Of a stretch of 64,000 nucleotides of DNA, positions 34,518 through 47,639 are shown one piece after another. Positions within the stretch are counted from its first letter, which is position 1; the number at the start of each line of letters is the position of its first letter. A program made the translations under genes and the position numbers. The notes beneath the pieces were generated by a model, which saw only the letters and a list, made by a program, of their open reading frames with translations, did no database searches and had not been told where the DNA came from. The stretch comes from Pegea sp. RAD2-039 (lineage: Eukaryota > Chordata > Thaliacea > Salpida > Salpidae). The DNA lies in the NCBI GenBank assembly GCA_034620365.1, contig JAQGEQ010000081.1, positions 1-64,000 of the forward strand, in the 5' to 3' direction.

Positions 34518-34883
34518 ATAATTTATAACAAGATAAAATAAAGGATAGTGAAAGAAACATGGGTTTTTTTATCATTCTTGTCCTTATACATTTGTTTTTT
34601 ATAGTTGTGTTGGTTGTTAGCTGCTATGTGCTACTATGTGAATAAATGTATTTTACTTTGATATTGTAACTTTATGTCGTTCTAAATAAATATATAGATT
34701 TGTTTTTGTATTTAATATTAACTACAATCAAACGATTTAAAAATTGTATAGTTTTCTAATGAAGAATAAAATATAGTTTTATTTATATTTTGAATGCTGA
34801 ATGTTAAACTTATCAAAATCAATAATGATGTCCAGTTTGTTGTAGCTTTATAACTACATCTTTTATTTATTGATTTTATTTCA
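34518..34883 (+). promoter_or_regulatory. Presumed POLR2I upstream region
   Basis: These 366 AT-rich bases separate minisatellite array 2 from the POLR2I start. They must hold the promoter if the gene is transcribed from nearby DNA. I see no distinctive site beyond AT-rich TATA-like strings, which are uninformative at this base composition. Confidence 0.3.
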
Positions 34884-34895
34884 ATGAAGAAAAAA

Positions 34896-36033
34896 ATGAG
34901 TTCAAGCAGAGGGCCTAATTTTATTGGAATAAAGTTCTGTCAAGAATGGTAAAAATTGTTTTATTAGTTTTTCAATTCTATAATTTTATTAAAAATATAT
35001 CTACATAAAGTACTTACCATATTTTTTAATCCTTATGTACTATTTTATTTCTAATTTTATTATTTATCTTCAAAAGTCTGCTATAACTTTAAAAGACTAT
35101 TCAAAATATAAATTTGTAATAATTTATCTTATTATTTTATGATTATAATTAGTATTATATAATAAGCATAATAAAGTCAATTAGACTTATTAATTCATGT
35201 TGTAGTAAGTTTTATTTTCATAAATATGAAATATATTATTTATTCCAGTTTTTTATAAAGTTTTATTTTAAAGTTTTATTATAAAGTTTTTTTTTTATTT
35301 TATTTATATAAAATATACCATAACTAATGAGTGGAAAAGAAAAATATGAAATATTCTTTGCTACTTTATGTTCTTTTTTGTTTTTTCTTTATTTTCCAAT
35401 ATGCAGTTTTGTCTTATTGGTTTAAAAATAAAATAAATATCCTGAACAAGTTATAAAAATATTATTTATACTAAACTAATTAAAAAGACATAATTATGGT
35501 TTTCTTATCTACTGTTTCAAAATTATTTGCTAGTTTATGTTTTTAATGATATTTTTATTTTTTTATTCATTGAAATATTTGTGTTTTTTAGTAATAACAT
35601 GCTGTATCCAAAGGAAGATAAAATTAATAAAGAGTTGCTGTATGCTGTGAGTTATTCATTTTTATAGCTTGTTGAAAATTGAAATAGTTACAATGAACAT
35701 TTTTTATAAATTATTTTATTTTAGTGTCGCAATTGTGGTTTTCAAATCAAGGCAGATAATCCTTGTGTTTATGTGAACAAAGTTGTACATGAGGTTGATG
35801 AATTGTCTCAAATCAATCCTGATGTAGCCCAGGATCCAACCTTGCCTAGAACAAAGGATAATCCTTGCCCCAAGTAAGTCATCAACTCTCTAAACTCTTC
35901 AGCGCTCATTTTTGCCACTAGGTGTCACCATAAAGAAGCAGTGTTCTTCCAGTCTGAATCAGCTAGAGACGAGGCAGGGATGAAGCTGTACTTTGTTTGT
36001 ACAAACTCCTCTTGTGGTCATCGTTGGACTTAA
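34896..36033 (+). CDS. POLR2I: RNA polymerase II subunit RPB9, complete, four exons
   Basis: RPB9 is the small two-zinc-ribbon subunit of RNA polymerase II that acts in start-site choice, fidelity and TFIIS-stimulated cleavage in the nucleus. Exons 34896-34948, 35592-35646, 35725-35873 and 35922-36033 splice to 122 residues (human 125). All junctions are GT-AG; introns are 643, 78 and 48 nt. The N-terminal ribbon has cysteines 15, 18, 37 and 40. The C-terminal ribbon has cysteines 84, 87, 112 and 117. Landmarks are [19 protein letters not shown], the invariant DPTLPRT and the terminal CGHRWT. An in-frame ATG four codons earlier (34,884) is an alternative start; I chose 34,896 because it gives a length close to the family. 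A possible ATTAAA poly(A) signal lies at 36,134. The gene is the only clearly intact one in the window and is flanked by oppositely oriented minisatellite arrays. A partial pseudogene copy lies at 24,530-24,960. Confidence 0.96.
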
Positions 36034-36164
36034 TAATGATTCTATTCCATGACGTCGTTTGCTTTTTGCTTTCATTTCGTGTCTTCTCGGCAGAAAACGA
36101 TATGTTGCAAAAATTGCATACTTCTTTTTTTTCATTAAAAAGTTGTTCAACATCAAAATTTTAA

Positions 36165-37547
36165 TACCAAGAACCACTATCAACAAGCAACACGCACTAG
36201 CAACCAGCAAAAACCATTAGCAGCCAGCAACACCAACTAGCAGCCAGAAACAAGCATTAGCAACCAGCAACAACCACTTCGAAGCAGCAACAACCACTTG
36301 CAGCCAGCAAGAACCATTAGAAACCAGCAACAACCAATAGCACCAAACAACAGCCATTAGCAGCCAACAACAACCATTACCAACCAGCAACAACCACTTC
36401 AAAGCAGCAACAACCACTTCGAAGCAGCAACAACCACTTCAAACCAGCAACAACCACTTGCAAACAGCAACAACCACTTCATAGCAGCAACAATCATTAA
36501 AAACCAGCAACAATCACTTCAAACCAGCAACAACCACTTGCAAACAGCAACAACCACTTCAAAGCAGCAACAACCATACCACCGATCAACAACCACTAGC
36601 AGCCAGCAACAACCAATACCCCCCAACACCAACCATTAGAAACCAGCAACAACTTTTACCAACCAGCAACAACCACTTCAAAGCAGCAACAACCACTTGC
36701 AGCCAGCAACATCCACTAGTAGCCAGCAAAAACCATTAGAAACAAGCAACAACCACTAGCACCCAGTAACAATCAATACCACTCAGCAACAACTAATACC
36801 ACCAAGCAGCAACCACTAGCAACCAGCAGCAACCACTTCAAACCAGCAACAACCATTAGCAACCAGCAACAACCAATACCACCCAGCAACAACCACTACC
36901 AACCAGCAACAATCACTACCAATCACTACTATCCAGCAACAATGATTAATAACCAGTAACAAACACTTCGAAGCAGCACCAACCATTAGCAGCCAGCCAC
37001 AACCAATACCACCCAGCAACAACCAATACTACGGAGCAACAACCACTAGCATCAAGCAAAAACCACTTGCAACCAGCAACAACCCCTTTCAACCAGCAAC
37101 AACCACTAATAGCCAGCAACAACCACTGTAACCAGTAATAACCATTAGCAGGCAGCAACTAACAATACCACCCAGCAAAAACCACTGGCAGCCAGCAACA
37201 ACCAATACCACCCAGCAACAACCACTGGCAGCCAGCAACAACCAATACCACCCAGCAACAACCAATATCACCAAGTAACAACCAATAGCAACCAGCAGCA
37301 ACTACTAGCAGCCTGAATAGCTACCAATACCACTAAGCAACAGCCATTAGCAGCCAACAACAACCATTACCAACCAGCAACAACCATTAGCAACTAGCAA
37401 CAACCACTTCGAAGCAGCAACAACCACTTCAAAGCAGCAACAACCACTTGCAACCAGCAACAACCAATACCACCCAGCAACAATCACTACCAATCACTAC
37501 CAACCAGCAACAACCACTTCGATGCAGCAACAACCCTTTGCAGCCAA
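36165..37547 (+). repeat. 20-bp minisatellite, array 3 (about 69 units)
   Basis: The longest array, starting about 130 bases after the POLR2I stop. It contains local higher-order repeats, for example alternating AATACCACCC and ACTGGCAGCC units near 37,180-37,265. A run of about six units near 36,635-36,766 matches array 1 at 18,362-18,490 in order. Open frames on the minus strand (up to 70 codons) are by-products of the period. Confidence 0.95.
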
Positions 37548-38382
37548 CAAGTTTCATTTTAAGTTTCCCATCTTCCGTTTCCTATTTTGAGACTGATATA
37601 TTCAGTTGTCTATTTTAAAATAAAGTTATACAAAGACTAATATTAATTAAAATACAGATGATAATACTTTCTTTTGTAAAATATTTGTGTGAAGAAGTAG
37701 AGACTGTAGTTTGTATTTATTTATATATTTTATTGTTTATCATGTATTTCATTTTCTTTAAAATTCAAATTCATTTAAACTAATATTCAATTGTATATGA
37801 CATTTTTGATAAAAATACTTTTAAACATAAATACTGTTGATGTCTAGCGCTTATCTTTTTGAGTTGTCTTTCTTTTGGTAGTTGTTTTTATTTATCTTTT
37901 CAACCATACTTAAAGACAGTTTTTTTTTTATTCTCGTAATTTTCTCTGTTACTTATAAGAGTTATTTCAATTAAGTCAAATTTCTTTTTTAATTTTTTTT
38001 TCAAAGCTTTGATGTAATTATATCTTATCACAAAAACATAGATCTGAAATATATTTTTTTTAACTTTTTAATCAAATGTATTAATGTGAGATTCAACATA
38101 AAGTTTGCATTTTGCATCTTAGTATCATTACGCACAAAATACATTTTAATAAGGGTTTATGTGTTTTTGAGTGAGAAAACTAGAAGATACTTTGAGTGAT
38201 TCCTAGAAAATATAATTTTTTATTAAATTACACGTATTATCCGTTAAAATTTAATAAATAAAATTTTCAAATTATTGTTGTTCAGCATCAGAAACTTAGG
38301 ATAGAAACCACTTCATACATAAGGTTTAAAATTTAATGCAACCTTCTTATCAAGGTCTGAAAGATTATTTTTTTTGAACCTG
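37548..38382. other. AT-rich repeat debris after minisatellite array 3
   Basis: 37,555-37,680 matches 15,973-16,105 (AAGTTTCCCATCTTCCGT and following). 37,850-37,920 resembles 46,090-46,190 (GTCTTTCTTT-GTAGTTGTTTTT). No gene. Confidence 0.5.
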
Positions 38383-38460
38383 TTAATTGTTACGGGTGAT
38401 TTTATGGTAAATAATCTGTATGCTGGTGAAGCATTATAAAAGATTTTTTATTGAAACTAA
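38383..38460 (+). repeat. Double-hairpin module B, copy 4
   Basis: First stem CCTGT/ACGGG keeps pairing through a G-U type wobble. The second is TATGCT-ggtga-AGCATT, five of six pairs. Confidence 0.6.
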
Positions 38461-38689
38461 ATTTCTATCTCTGTTTAAATGATTATCACTTATTTAGATA
38501 ATTTGCTGTTGATTTTATAAGGTGCAGCAACTTAGTAGAATCTTTTACTTATTATTTTACTTTTCTATGCATTCTTTCTGAAGCTGAACAGTTTTCAGTT
38601 ATAATTGAAAAAAATTTTTGTAAAAAGTTAGTCAATCAGAACTGTTGAAACCAAACCAACTTCACAGTATTTACACAAGTAGTCAATTT

Positions 38690-41480
38690 GGAAATTAATT
38701 TTTTTTTTCAAAATTAGCTTCTTAATTACATCTGAGAAAAACTAGTCAGAAGTTACCATACTGTTATTGATTTATCAAACAATATTTTAACAGCTTTATG
38801 AAATATTGCTTAATAGTTTTTTTACAAAAAATTATTTTTAATTTTGTTTTCAATTAATAGTTGTTTATTTTTGTACAACAAAAGTAGATTTCTATAATTT
38901 ATCAAAGCAAATTGTTCATATTAAAAACAAAAACCAGAAACGCTACCTTCTATCGAAAACCTTTCATAACTACCATAAAGGATTTAATACAAATAATATT
39001 TTCGAAATCAGTAAAAAACTTCATGATGACATGCTTGTTGTAATTTAAAGAGAAAAAATGTTTATTAATTAAAATTTAAATTTCAGAATTTTAATTCATC
39101 AATTACTTAAGAAGTTTTAAATCCAATTTTTCTTTTTAAATTTAAAATTCATTTTGAATTTATCATTTTGCCTTTTTTCCCGTTTTAGCACAGTTAGCAA
39201 AATATAATAAAGAAAGATAATTTTAAACTAAGAAAATTCATTTTAATTTTTAGTAATACTTTATTGATAGATGTAAGCCTTTTTATTAGCTATACAGTAT
39301 TAATTTTTTTCTACATTTCATCTAAATTAAATAAATCTAATAATAACTAATAATATTATTATTCTTTAATGGATATTGCAATTTAATTTTTAAGTATATT
39401 TGATTACAAAATATATTTCAAAATATTTTTGGATAAACCAGAAAAAGCTTTGATGATTTTATAAATATTTCATAGAAAAGTTTGTTTTGACATTTAAATA
39501 CAAAAAATAATTTTGAAGGGTTTTTAGAAAGTAAATTCATTCTTATTTAAATAATTTTTAGTTGTTATATAACTCCTTATAACTAAAATTAAATTAACTA
39601 AAGTCTGTAAAAAGTAGATTACGTAACCATAAAAATAAACAATCTCTTTTAAAATGTTTTGTAATAATATATTTACTAATGTTTTAGATTTTAAAACGGT
39701 TAAACTTACTAAGTTAAAATTAATTAATATTTTGTGTCAAATATTATGAAGAATATTATGTATTTATAATAAATTTGTTTTATTTTGTTAAAATTAAAAT
39801 CGAAATTTACTAAATTGTATGATTCACAATAGTAGATAAGCTACCTATAATCTAAAATGAACGCTAATAGATTACTTTTTTGTAGATCTTAATCTCTATT
39901 TACTATTAACAAATCGACTAAGAAAAGAAAATGCAGATAGAGTTTATTCATATACTTATTGTTTTTCACGTTTTTTGTTTCCCTTAAATTTCAAATTCAT
40001 TTAAACCTTGATGCATTTTTTAAAGACATTTTTGCTGAGGATACTTTTAAACATACATAATTTGTTACATAGAAAAGTTGTTTTTCTTAAAAATGAAAGT
40101 TATTAATTGTCGAGGTTAAGTTTTATAAAAAAATTGAATTAGAAACCAAACAAGACAGTTCTTTTAAATTAGTTGCTTTAATAACAAGTTTAAATTATAG
40201 AATAGTTTTAAAACTTTCACAATTCAACTAAGACATAAAAATTAGTAGGACTTTAGTATGGAAAATATGGAATTTCAGAATACTAAAATCAAGTCAAAAT
40301 TGCATAATTTCAAAAATTGCAGATTTACCTAATTTTGCAGAAAATAAACTTTTTAAAATTTCAACTCATAAACCCTAGATTAAAATGCAATAATATATAA
40401 CATGAGTATAACGAAATTTTACCAGATATTTGGGTGCTATGATTTAATTTGTTTATTATTATTTTGAGGTTGAACAAGTTTCAACTTATGATATATTTAA
40501 ACTGTTTTTCTAATGAAAGTAGATTCACAAGCGAACATATCAAGCTAAAAAACACTTGAAGTTGTTAAGGATCTATATTATAAAATATCATATTATTTTG
40601 TTTTTATTCTAAAATTTTTTACGGAATATTTTTTATGAACTGCGAGAAATAGAAAATATTTTCAACATAATTTACTGAAAGTGTAAGCTTATTAGAATAT
40701 TAATTTAATAAATAAAGTTTTCTTATTATACAATTTGAACAATATAAACATCAAATACATAGAAATATATAAGAAATGTTTTTATCAGTGTCATTATTGA
40801 AAATGCTTTGAAAAGCTTTTTTATTGTCATTTAAAAATTACTTAATAAAGTTGTTAAGCTACTTTTTTGAGCACTAGAAACATAAGATCACATAAGATTA
40901 AGATGACACCACTTTATATATAAGCTTTGAAATTTGACGAAGTCTGCATAAATACAAGTATCCAGACAGTTTCTATATTTGGAGCCCGTTTCTTCTTATG
41001 GGTGATTTCACGGTAAATAACATTGATGCTAGTGAAGCATTAGAAAAGATTTTTTACTGAAATGAAATTTCTATCTCGGTTTAGATAATTATGAATAATT
41101 TAAATATATTTGCTGTCGTTGTTCTGAAGTGCTACAACATTTACTTATTATTCTTTTGTTAGAAAATTTTCGTAAGAAACATTAAAAAGAAATTGTAGCA
41201 TAGAAATTTCAGTTATATTCATCTACTGATTGTTGTTTGTTAAAGATAATAATATTTTCAATTAACATTATTTAAAGAATAGTTAAACAAAGAAAACCAA
41301 TTTTTTCTCCTAATACTCGGGATAGTTGTAAATTTTTGTGTTATTTTTAATGTCGTTATTTTATGTAAAGTTAATTAAACTTTAGTATATTCACCTTTTA
41401 TTTCATTTATTGAAAAACAGTAAATGTCAGTTTCTTCATATAGTTTGTAATTTGCTTTCTAGCTATATTACAGTCAAATT
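38690..41480 (+). repeat. Composite interspersed unit, copy d
   Basis: Same order as copies a and c, starting with AACTAGTCAGAAGTTACCAT (also near 7,907) and ending after the double hairpin at 40,983-41,170. An extra hairpin module lies just upstream at 38,383-38,540. Confidence 0.75.
40983..41060 (+). repeat. Double-hairpin module B, copy 5
   Basis: First stem CCCGT/ATGGG is wobble-compatible; second stem GATGCT/AGCATT keeps five of six pairs. Confidence 0.6.
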
Positions 41481-41639
41481 AAAATCGTAAAAGTATTATG
41501 TTTTAAAAGATTTACTTCATAAAATTTTATAATTTAATTTTAGAAAGTATAATTTTTCAATTATATTACATGCATTATCCTTAAAAAATATCCTTATAAG
41601 ATTTAAAAGTTATTTTTGTTGAGAGCCACATACTGTACA

Positions 41640-44600
41640 GATTATTTTTTGATATACATAATAAACTTATTGAATAACATTTATCACAAAACCATAAACT
41701 AACCAAAATTAAGAAATGAATAGGATGCAAAAGTTTTAATGTTTAGATCAGTTTCTAATTATTTTCTAATTCAAGAAGTTATATAAGTCAAAATAGAAAG
41801 CAGTTTTATCTGTCGATCTTAAACTAAATATTTTTCTTCTGTTAGAAAAAGTTTTTGTTTATGAAACCCGAAAATAAATTTTTAGAAGCTTTAGAATCTA
41901 CAGTTAAAGTTTGCATTTTTTGACAATTTAGCAAATGCGCTATATGTTCAAAACTTATTTGATTTTAGCTAGTAAAAAATGTAATCTGGAAATTGAAGAC
42001 AAATTGAATAGGAAATTTGTTGACCAAATTATATTCATTTAATATTTTTTGTGCTATGATTATCTTTGTACAAAATTAGCCATCAAGTTTTATTCTAAAA
42101 AGTTGCTAAGCTCAATCATATACAACTTATATTTTAATGGACAATGAAAGCAGAAAAGGATTTGATACTCTGTTATAAGACGGCAGCTGTTTTAAACTTT
42201 TATGTAAAAAATTCTTTATAAATGATTGTAATTGATTAATACATGTCAACTTTTTTGAACAAGAGTATATTTTTTAATTATTAAACTAAGGTAATCTCAC
42301 AGCAAATAAAATATAAAAAATGGTAATTTCTAATTAAAACCTCTAACAAGTATGATAAAAGATCTTTTATAAAATCCATAAATCCTGGAAAAAACTAAAT
42401 AATGGCGTCATTGTTGATTTTCTGCTAAAGAATAAAGTTTTGTGCTGTAAACAACCAGAAAGAAGTTTTTGACATGCTTAATGTTTTGTTTAAAACATCT
42501 CAAAATTGTTTGAAATAAAAGTTCTATTTGCAAAAAAATGTAAACTAGATAACTAAATGATTATAGGGAAATTATAGAAACTTTTCCAAAACTTGTTCTA
42601 CAATGTTTAATCGTTTATTATAAATTAAATTTACTTTTGTATAATACGAACAACTTTTTTTAAGTATTAAAATTCGTTGCAACATTTCTTTATTTTGCCA
42701 AAATAAATTAGTTGAACGAAAATATCTCCTATATACATTGTTGAAAAAAGTACGATTGAAAACTTTGATTATTTGCTAAAAAATCTAATTCAAGCTATTG
42801 CAAAAACCAGATTTTTGAAATCAAAGCGTTGACGAGAATATTATTAAAACTTTAGAAAACATTTTATTGAATAAAAGCTGTGCAAAGCACTTTTAGTGAA
42901 AATAATTGAAAAGAAATCAAGAAAAATAATTTTGTCACTTATATAAAAGTAATTTTTTCTTCTGTTTTCAAAACTTACTTTTCTCTAATTCAACTTATAA
43001 TTAAGATAATTCTATTTTAAAATATATCATGAATAAATAAGAAACTTTATATAAAAATTTGTTTTTAAGAAGTTTACTTTTTCCTGTTTCAACCCACAAA
43101 TATGAAACTAAAACTGGCTTATTTATAAGGTCAATTTCTTTTCATATAGACAAGTTTCAGAAAGATCTTTTCTAAATTCTATGATTTTGAAGCTGATATA
43201 TTCAGTTGAGTTTAAAAACACAGACATTCTACAGATTGTTGATTTTGTTGATTATCAATTATTGTTTCTAATTAGGTTAACAGGTACTGTGAGTGTAAAA
43301 AATGTCCGAATATTGTATTCTGGTGGTTGTATTTGTTCATCTTTTTAACATACATGAAGCAAGAGATCAGATTTTATGATATGATTAGATTCTTCGTGAT
43401 CCTTATAAAATATATTTCTTATTTAGTCAAAAACATTTTAGCAGAATTTGTAAGCAAATTTATTTATTTTATGTATATTTAAAAACAATCCAATATTTTA
43501 TAAAACTAAAAGTCTAAAAATTCTTTTCCAGAAAAAAATTATAAATATTAAGTTGAAGTTTTTATTTAAATAAGATTTACATTTTGATGAACAGCTACAT
43601 CTAAATTATTGTCGATCAGAACAATTATTCTGAGAAATCAATTCAAAACAATAATATTTTGTTAAGTACAATTTGTTCTTAAACTGTGGCACATAGCTCT
43701 TAAAGATTTGAATTTAGAATGTTTAACTGACAATGGTAACGTTGACATATAAATTATATCTTATCAATGTATTCCAGTTCAAAAATATAGATTTATAATT
43801 TTCAAAAAATATTAAAAACAAATTACTAATATCATTGTGTTTGTCATGAACAACTTCTGTTATTAATGATATGCGTCAATTTTTTATTTTAACATAAGAA
43901 ATAATTTACAAGAAGATTGTTACTTTTTAGATCACTTTCTATGAATTATGCAAATCATTTCTCAATCAAGAAGCTAGATAAGTCAAAATAGATAACAGCT
44001 ATAAATGTAAATTCTGGATTAATTATTTATATTACTAAAAACAATTTTTTGTTTAGAAATGAAACAAAAACAGTTTTACAAAATATATTGTTTACCTTTA
44101 AAGTGTACCTTTTGTAGATAATTCAACAAATGCACTATAAATAAAATTTAAAAACATTTTTCATTTTTGCTAGTAAAAACTATAATCCAGAAATTGAAAA
44201 TAAAGAATTTTTGTTCTTCAATCATCAATCAAATAGATTTTTTATTTTGATATTAAGTGAAAGAAAAATTAAAGTTAAAAACATATATTTTCTGCGTTTA
44301 ACAAAATCAACTTTCATTTGCATTAACCCCATAAATATGATACTGAAATAAGTCAACATAACAATTTTAAACAAACGAGTTTTTTGCTTTGGCTTAGTTC
44401 AATTTGTTTTATTTCTTTAAACTCAAACAATTTATTTGTAACTCACAACATCCGCCAGCTGTCGCTGTTGGCACTTTATTTATATTCTTTGTTATTCAAT
44501 TTCTTATTCTGAAAAATCTAAGTAAAAACAAACTTATGTTGCTGCTATGCAGTTGCTGCTTACTTTTGTACTGACAATTGTATTACTGAAAAATAAATTG

Positions 44601-45170
44601 AATCTTGTTAACAAATTACAATGTGAAATTTGCTAACAAAATTCATTTATGAGATCATTTATGTAAGTTAAACTTATTTAATTCCTTATGTTATCATAAG
44701 TGTAGATTTTAAGTTTAAGACAATTTATTAAGTAAGTTAGCAAATTGTTACACCTAATGTGTGTGAAAAATTACTTTAATCGCTATAATTTACATAGCAG
44801 CAAATCATCTACTAGCTTAAGTTGATTCAATTTTCCATACAAATGTTTTTTAAAAACAAAACAAAACGAGTTGGTTGTTGTCATTTTAGTTTAATAAGTT
44901 TTGTTTCAAAAATGTCTATCAAATTATTTGAGAACTTAAACAGTCGCTAGTTGTCGCTGTTGACCTTACGTTAAACTAGCTATCCTTCATTTGATTTCTT
45001 GTACTGAGAAGTCACTTTTAAACAAATATAATTTTCCTAAATACAATTTGATATTAAATTGTGGCAAATAGCATTATTTAATTAAGTATTATAAAGAAAT
45101 TAACAATATTATTACACTTGTCATGAACAACTTCTGTCATTAATGATTTGTGTTGCTACAAATAAGAATG
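41640..45170 (+). repeat. Third, diverged relative of the direct repeat
   Basis: 41,690-42,850 aligns with 1,625-3,430 (one 0.62-kb unit only, zinc finger lost), 43,070-43,300 carries the CACAAATATGAAACTAAAAC module, and 43,550-45,170 aligns with 6,100-7,680. The order is the same as in the 8.7-kb repeats but roughly 2.7 kb (3,430-6,100) is replaced. It supplies an outgroup for judging changes between the two near-identical copies. Confidence 0.75.
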
Positions 45171-45199
45171 CACCTTGTTGGTGTTGTTCTTGTTACTTT

Positions 45200-45560
45200 G
45201 GAATCTGTCCTTTTTTACGGGTGACATAAAGATAAACATTGCTAATCCTATTGAAGCTAGATGGAAATGTTTGTTTATAAATAGTAAGTATTACATAAAT
45301 TTAACAAATTAAAATTACTTTTTAAAAATAAATCTTTAAACTCTTAAGCAATTTCATTTTATAGTTATCTAAACAATGAAATGCTTTACTATCTGTATCC
45401 CTTGCAAATTAATATGGGCTGACCCCAATCAATAATTCATATAAAATTTAAGTTACTACTTCACATCTGATTTTAACTATATTAAGACAACAAGTTTTTC
45501 ATTACTTATACTTCTCTTTAACAAAAACATTCTTTTCTAACTTTAGTTTTGCAAACAAAT
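45200..45560 (+). repeat. Interspersed module K, copy 3
   Basis: Same module, with CTATCTGTATCCCTTGCAAA. The 73-codon plus-strand frame at 45,549-45,770 runs from K into the next module and is not conserved. Confidence 0.7.
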
Positions 45561-46221
45561 ATATTTTACATAAAAAATTTACTAAAGATTGTGATTTCCT
45601 TGTTTTTTAATTATAAATCAAAAACTTTTATTCAATATTCAAAACTAGTACAAATAAGTAAAAACTTTATTTTGAAATGTTTAATTTTAAGAAGTTTACT
45701 TTTTTCTGTTTTAACCCATAAATATGAGACTAAAACAGGTTTATATATAAGATTATGTTTCTCGTGTTGATATAATGTAAACCAATTCTGTATAAACGAA
45801 TTCATTTAGAAACTGATACATTCAGTTGATTTTAAAAGAATAATTTTTCTACAGATTGTTGGTTTTGATGAACTTCAATTATTGTTGACGTCGCTTTCCA
45901 AGGCCTGATTTTTTTCAATTGACATCAAAGCTACCAAATCTTGTTTCATTATTTTTTAAAAGCTGATCATTTCAGTTTAATTAAAAGCTATCTATTCAAC
46001 AGGTTGTTGGTGTTGATGATAATTAATTATCAAAAAAGTCGCTTCTAACGAAATTAATAATTGGTGAAAGTGAAGGAATTGTCTTTTTGTGCTTGTTGTC
46101 TGGTGCTTGTCTTTCTGAATTGTCTTTCTTTCGCTAGTTGTTTTTGTTTATTTTTTCAACTTACATAAAACTTAAAGAAGAAAAAATTGCTGTTCTTGAA
46201 TTTTGAAAACAATTTTAAGAA

Positions 46222-46263
46222 AATGCTTTTGATACCAAGTTCGAAAAACAATTTTTGATCTTT
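46222..46263 (+). mobile_element. Reverse-transcriptase-like trace, third copy
   Basis: The frame reads NAFDTKFEKQFLIF then stop, plainly related to the trace at 3,757. It sits in a different repeat context and shares almost no flank, so the short core may be what is left of a once longer element. Confidence 0.4.
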
Positions 46264-46477
46264 TGACTTTTCTATAAATTAAAAAAATCAGATTTTAGAA
46301 AGTTATTAATTTATTAATATAGCGATTACTTAACTAACTGAAATAAATAGTTCTACCACAGAAAAATAATACAAGTTACAATAATTCTAAAAATTTAACA
46401 ATTTTTTGCTTGATTTGTTTGGTTAGTCACAAAGTTCTGATATAATTTGTACTATTAAAAAGTTTTGTCATTCGACA

Positions 46478-46548
46478 GCATTTGTGGATCAGTTGTAGAT
46501 TTCTCGCCTACCAAGCTGCAGGGGCAGGTTGGATTCCCACCGAGGTAG
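46478..46548 (+). mobile_element. tRNA-derived SINE head or tRNA pseudogene
   Basis: The order TGGATCAGTTGTAGAT (D-arm, A-box like), CTCGCCTACCAAGC (anticodon arm with a seven-base loop CTACCAA), GGTTGGATTCC (T-arm, B-box like; consensus GGTTCGAATCC) and CACCGAGG (3' acceptor strand) is that of a tRNA. The loop would give anticodon ACC. The anticodon stem pairs at only three of five positions and the acceptor stem is poor, so it is not a working tRNA. Its G+C content stands out sharply from the surroundings. A SINE head or a tRNA pseudogene are both possible. Confidence 0.7.
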
Positions 46549-46949
46549 ATTTAGTTATGTTTACAAAATCTGATTTTTTTCTAAAAATAAAAGATTAAAA
46601 TCCTTTTCCAGAAACGAATTTTTCATCATAAGTAAATTCTGCTCTATTTTATGCTAATTAAATTAAGATAATGCCGATTATTGAAATTTTTATTAAATAT
46701 TGGGTTAATGTTTGCATTTAAAAAAGATTTTTTTCTTAATTAACGACTACGTCTAAGTAATGTTGATCCAAACAAACATAATAATAAATAAATGTTTATA
46801 AATTAACAATTAAGCTCATTATGTGGAAAAATGAGCAAGATTTGATTATTTTATGAATACTTTTCAGACAATTAAGTTACAAATAGTAATGTTGAAGTAT
46901 TTTCATGAAAAAAATAAATCTACTAATAATAAAAAATTAATTGTCATAC

Positions 46950-47420
46950 AAATGGTTATAAATAACAGTAAGTCTAACTAAATTCTGAAAAAAGTTGATA
47001 AGATCATAAAAATTTAAACCTCAATGATAATCATTTTAAACTTAGAAACAAACATTTTCGTTTAAAATATCATCTAATAATATTTTAACTAATAAAAAAA
47101 ATTTCAAAACAGCTAAGGAAGCTACTTATAATCCAAACCAATCACTAATACTTTAATTTTTTTTCAATTCTTAATGTTTTAACAAAATTTTACAAAATCG
47201 ATTTTCGGTTTAAAAAAATCCTTTAGAGAGTTAATGTAAGCTTTAAAATGTCAAGTATGGTTTAATTTCTTTTATAAACGATAACAGCTTATTTTTTGCG
47301 TTTGAGAATTATACCAGAAAACCATATGCAAGTTAAAAGGTAGCAGTTGATTCTCTGCTGGGTAATATTGATTACAGTTATGTTGAAATTCATTCAAATT
47401 CAAATTAATATGATATTTAT
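46950..47420 (+). repeat. AT-rich module shared with 9,000-9,490
   Basis: Counterpart of the module at 9,000-9,490. 47,420-47,640 has a slightly richer stretch (CACACCGTTGTACCTAATC) that I cannot assign. Confidence 0.55.
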
Positions 47421-47639
47421 TCAGTCAACCGAATCACACCGTTGTACCTAATCTCTTTCACTCCGTAATTAACTATTTAAAAGCTTCTTATAATCTACTG
47501 TTTGTGGTGCAAACTGGTAAAACCTTGAAATCGTTATAAATTAACTTTTTAAAGCTCAAAGTCGGCTTGGCTAGTTTCAACTTTTGTTTACTCACTAACT
47601 ATTCTAAAATATAAATTTTGTTGACTAAATGTGTATTTT

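Noticed and set aside
36217-37301. Several minus-strand open frames of 66-70 codons rich in Leu, Cys, Trp, Gly and Val in the minisatellite
   Set aside because: A 20-bp period without stops reads through in every frame; the frames have no consistent start, end or selection and simply mirror the repeat.
17946-37547. CRISPR-like array from the evenly spaced short repeats
   Set aside because: Units are contiguous with no unique spacers, and the genome is eukaryotic with introns.
46478-46548. Functional tRNA gene
   Set aside because: Only three of five anticodon-stem pairs and a poor acceptor stem; recorded as a tRNA-derived remnant instead.
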